Shown piece after piece: positions 20,782 through 21,427 of a DNA stretch of 21,427 nucleotides. Location of the stretch: contig JAQCNR010000095.1 of the NCBI GenBank assembly GCA_028274925.1, positions 1 through 21,427 on the forward strand. Reading direction: 5' to 3'. The number at the start of each line of letters is the position of its first letter. The stretch's first letter is position 1. This DNA comes from Halovenus sp. Lineage in GTDB: Archaea; Halobacteriota; Halobacteria; Halobacteriales; Haloarculaceae. Below the pieces are notes generated by a model. That model was given only the letters and a program-made list of their open reading frames with translations. It had not been told where the DNA came from and searched no databases. The position numbers and the translations under genes are program-made.

Positions 20782-21427
20782 TCATCGTTCTCCACCTCGT
20801 CCGGTGCGTTTCGAGGCAATGTCCCCGACCTTTCGGCCTGGTGGGGCGTCACGCGAGATACTTTTCGGCTGTCCAGGGTGCTGGCGGCCACCGCCACCGA
20901 ATGGGTGGTCGACGGCGTTCATCGCAACACCACGCACTCGGGGCCAGACGGTCCCTCGCGATTTGACCTTGTGGTACTTCTTGCCGGCCTTGAGGACCGG
21001 TTTCTCCGTTCGACCACCGCCTGCGACAACCCCGATGGTTGCGCGGCACTGCGGGTCGAGTCGTTTGACTTCGTCGCTCGGCAACTGGACGACCGACACG
21101 TTGCGGTCGTGGGTCATGAGTGTCGCGTTGACACCTGACGCGCGAGCGAATTTCCCGCCGTCGCCTGGCTTGGCCTCGACGTTGCAGACCGGGACGCCCT
21201 CTGGGATTTCTGCCAGCGGGAGCGTGTTCCCGGGCTCGATTGCCGCCGAGACGCCAATCTGAATCTCGTCGCCGACTGCCACGCCTTCCGGGGCGAGGAC
21301 GAGTCGGCGGTCACCGTCGTCGAACTGCACGTCAGCGATGGGGGCACTGCGTGCTGGGTCGTGCTCGATGTCGAGCACTTCGCCGGTGACTGTATCGGCA
21401 TCTTCCAGCTTTCGGTGGTCCATATTC
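20782..21427 (-). CDS. rpl2: Large-subunit ribosomal protein uL2 (N-terminus beyond window)
   Basis: A protein of the peptidyl transferase region. Visible are DIEHDPARSAPIADVQFDDG, PGNTLPLAEIPEGVPVCNVE and GDGGKFARASGVNATLMTHD. The catalytic-site histidine region is GVAMNAVDHPFGGGGRQHPG, and the C-terminus reads PPGRKVGDIASKRTGRGG. The ATG at 21423 is not the true start: the codon before it (Asn) and the following MDHRK align with the internal DLEHRK of other haloarchaeal uL2, so about 28-30 N-terminal residues with the basic GRRIQGQRRGRG-like region lie outside the window. The gene is otherwise complete at its 3' end. Confidence 0.95.
   Translation of the reverse strand, partial: NMDHRKLEDADTVTGEVLDIEHDPARSAPIADVQFDDGDRRLVLAPEGVAVGDEIQIGVSAAIEPGNTLPLAEIPEGVPVCNVEAKPGDGGKFARASGVNATLMTHDRNVSVVQLPSDEVKRLDPQCRATIGVVAGGGRTEKPVLKAGKKYHKVKSRGTVWPRVRGVAMNAVDHPFGGGGRQHPGQPKSISRDAPPGRKVGDIASKRTGRGGER

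Noticed and set aside
21421..21423. ATG at 21423 as the start of uL2
   Set aside because: The flanking residues align with an internal stretch of haloarchaeal uL2, so it is an internal Met and the gene runs off the window.
1..21427. CRISPR arrays, tRNA or rRNA genes, intact transposase
   Set aside because: No regularly spaced repeats, no cloverleaf in the gaps, and no transposase motif in any frame were seen.

Overview
The window comes from a haloarchaeon (class Halobacteria). The predicted proteins are strongly acidic even in ribosomal proteins, the ribosomal genes are archaeal or eukaryote-like (eS4, eL19, eL32, Rpp29), promoters look like TATA boxes 25-30 nt ahead of start codons (so many mRNAs are probably leaderless), and coding DNA is GC-rich. 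The species cannot be named from the sequence alone.

Left part (1-1800): a cut-off HD-domain phosphohydrolase and a one-cysteine peroxiredoxin on the minus strand, tatA on the plus strand, and a methionine-R-sulfoxide reductase (MsrB) on the minus strand. Two of the four are oxidative-stress enzymes, and both lack the usual resolving cysteine.

Metabolic block (1932-8830, all plus strand): an enolase-superfamily enzyme of the mandelate racemase type, an aldehyde dehydrogenase 18 nt behind it, a zinc alcohol dehydrogenase with its own promoter, an SCP2-like lipid-binding protein, a Bat-type (HTH_10) regulator, and a thiamine diphosphate decarboxylase that resembles benzoylformate decarboxylase down to its two active-site histidines. 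Together they resemble the logic of the bacterial mandelate pathway (racemase or dehydratase, alcohol oxidation, 2-keto-acid decarboxylation, aldehyde oxidation). The true substrate is unknown.

Break (8831-9819): a stretch of visibly lower GC with one orphan minus-strand gene carrying a ParB/sulfiredoxin-like DGNHR motif, a possible 52-codon ORF, and two tandem hairpins. It lies directly downstream of secY and looks like acquired or rearranged DNA.

Right part (9820-21427, all minus strand): the archaeal S10/spc ribosomal operon, read from right to left as uL2 (cut by the window), uS19, uL22, uS3, uL29, Rpp29 (RNase P), uS17, uL14, uL24, eS4, uL5, uS14, uS8, uL6, eL32, eL19, uL18, uS5, uL30, uL15, SecY. 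Most junctions overlap by 1-4 nt or are separated by a few nt, which implies translational coupling. Two things stand out: a 109-nt spacer with competing hairpins between uL2 and uS19, and an eL32 with two tandem N-terminal helix-hairpin-helix repeats where the haloarchaeal homologue I remember has one. No tRNA, rRNA, CRISPR array or intact transposase is visible.
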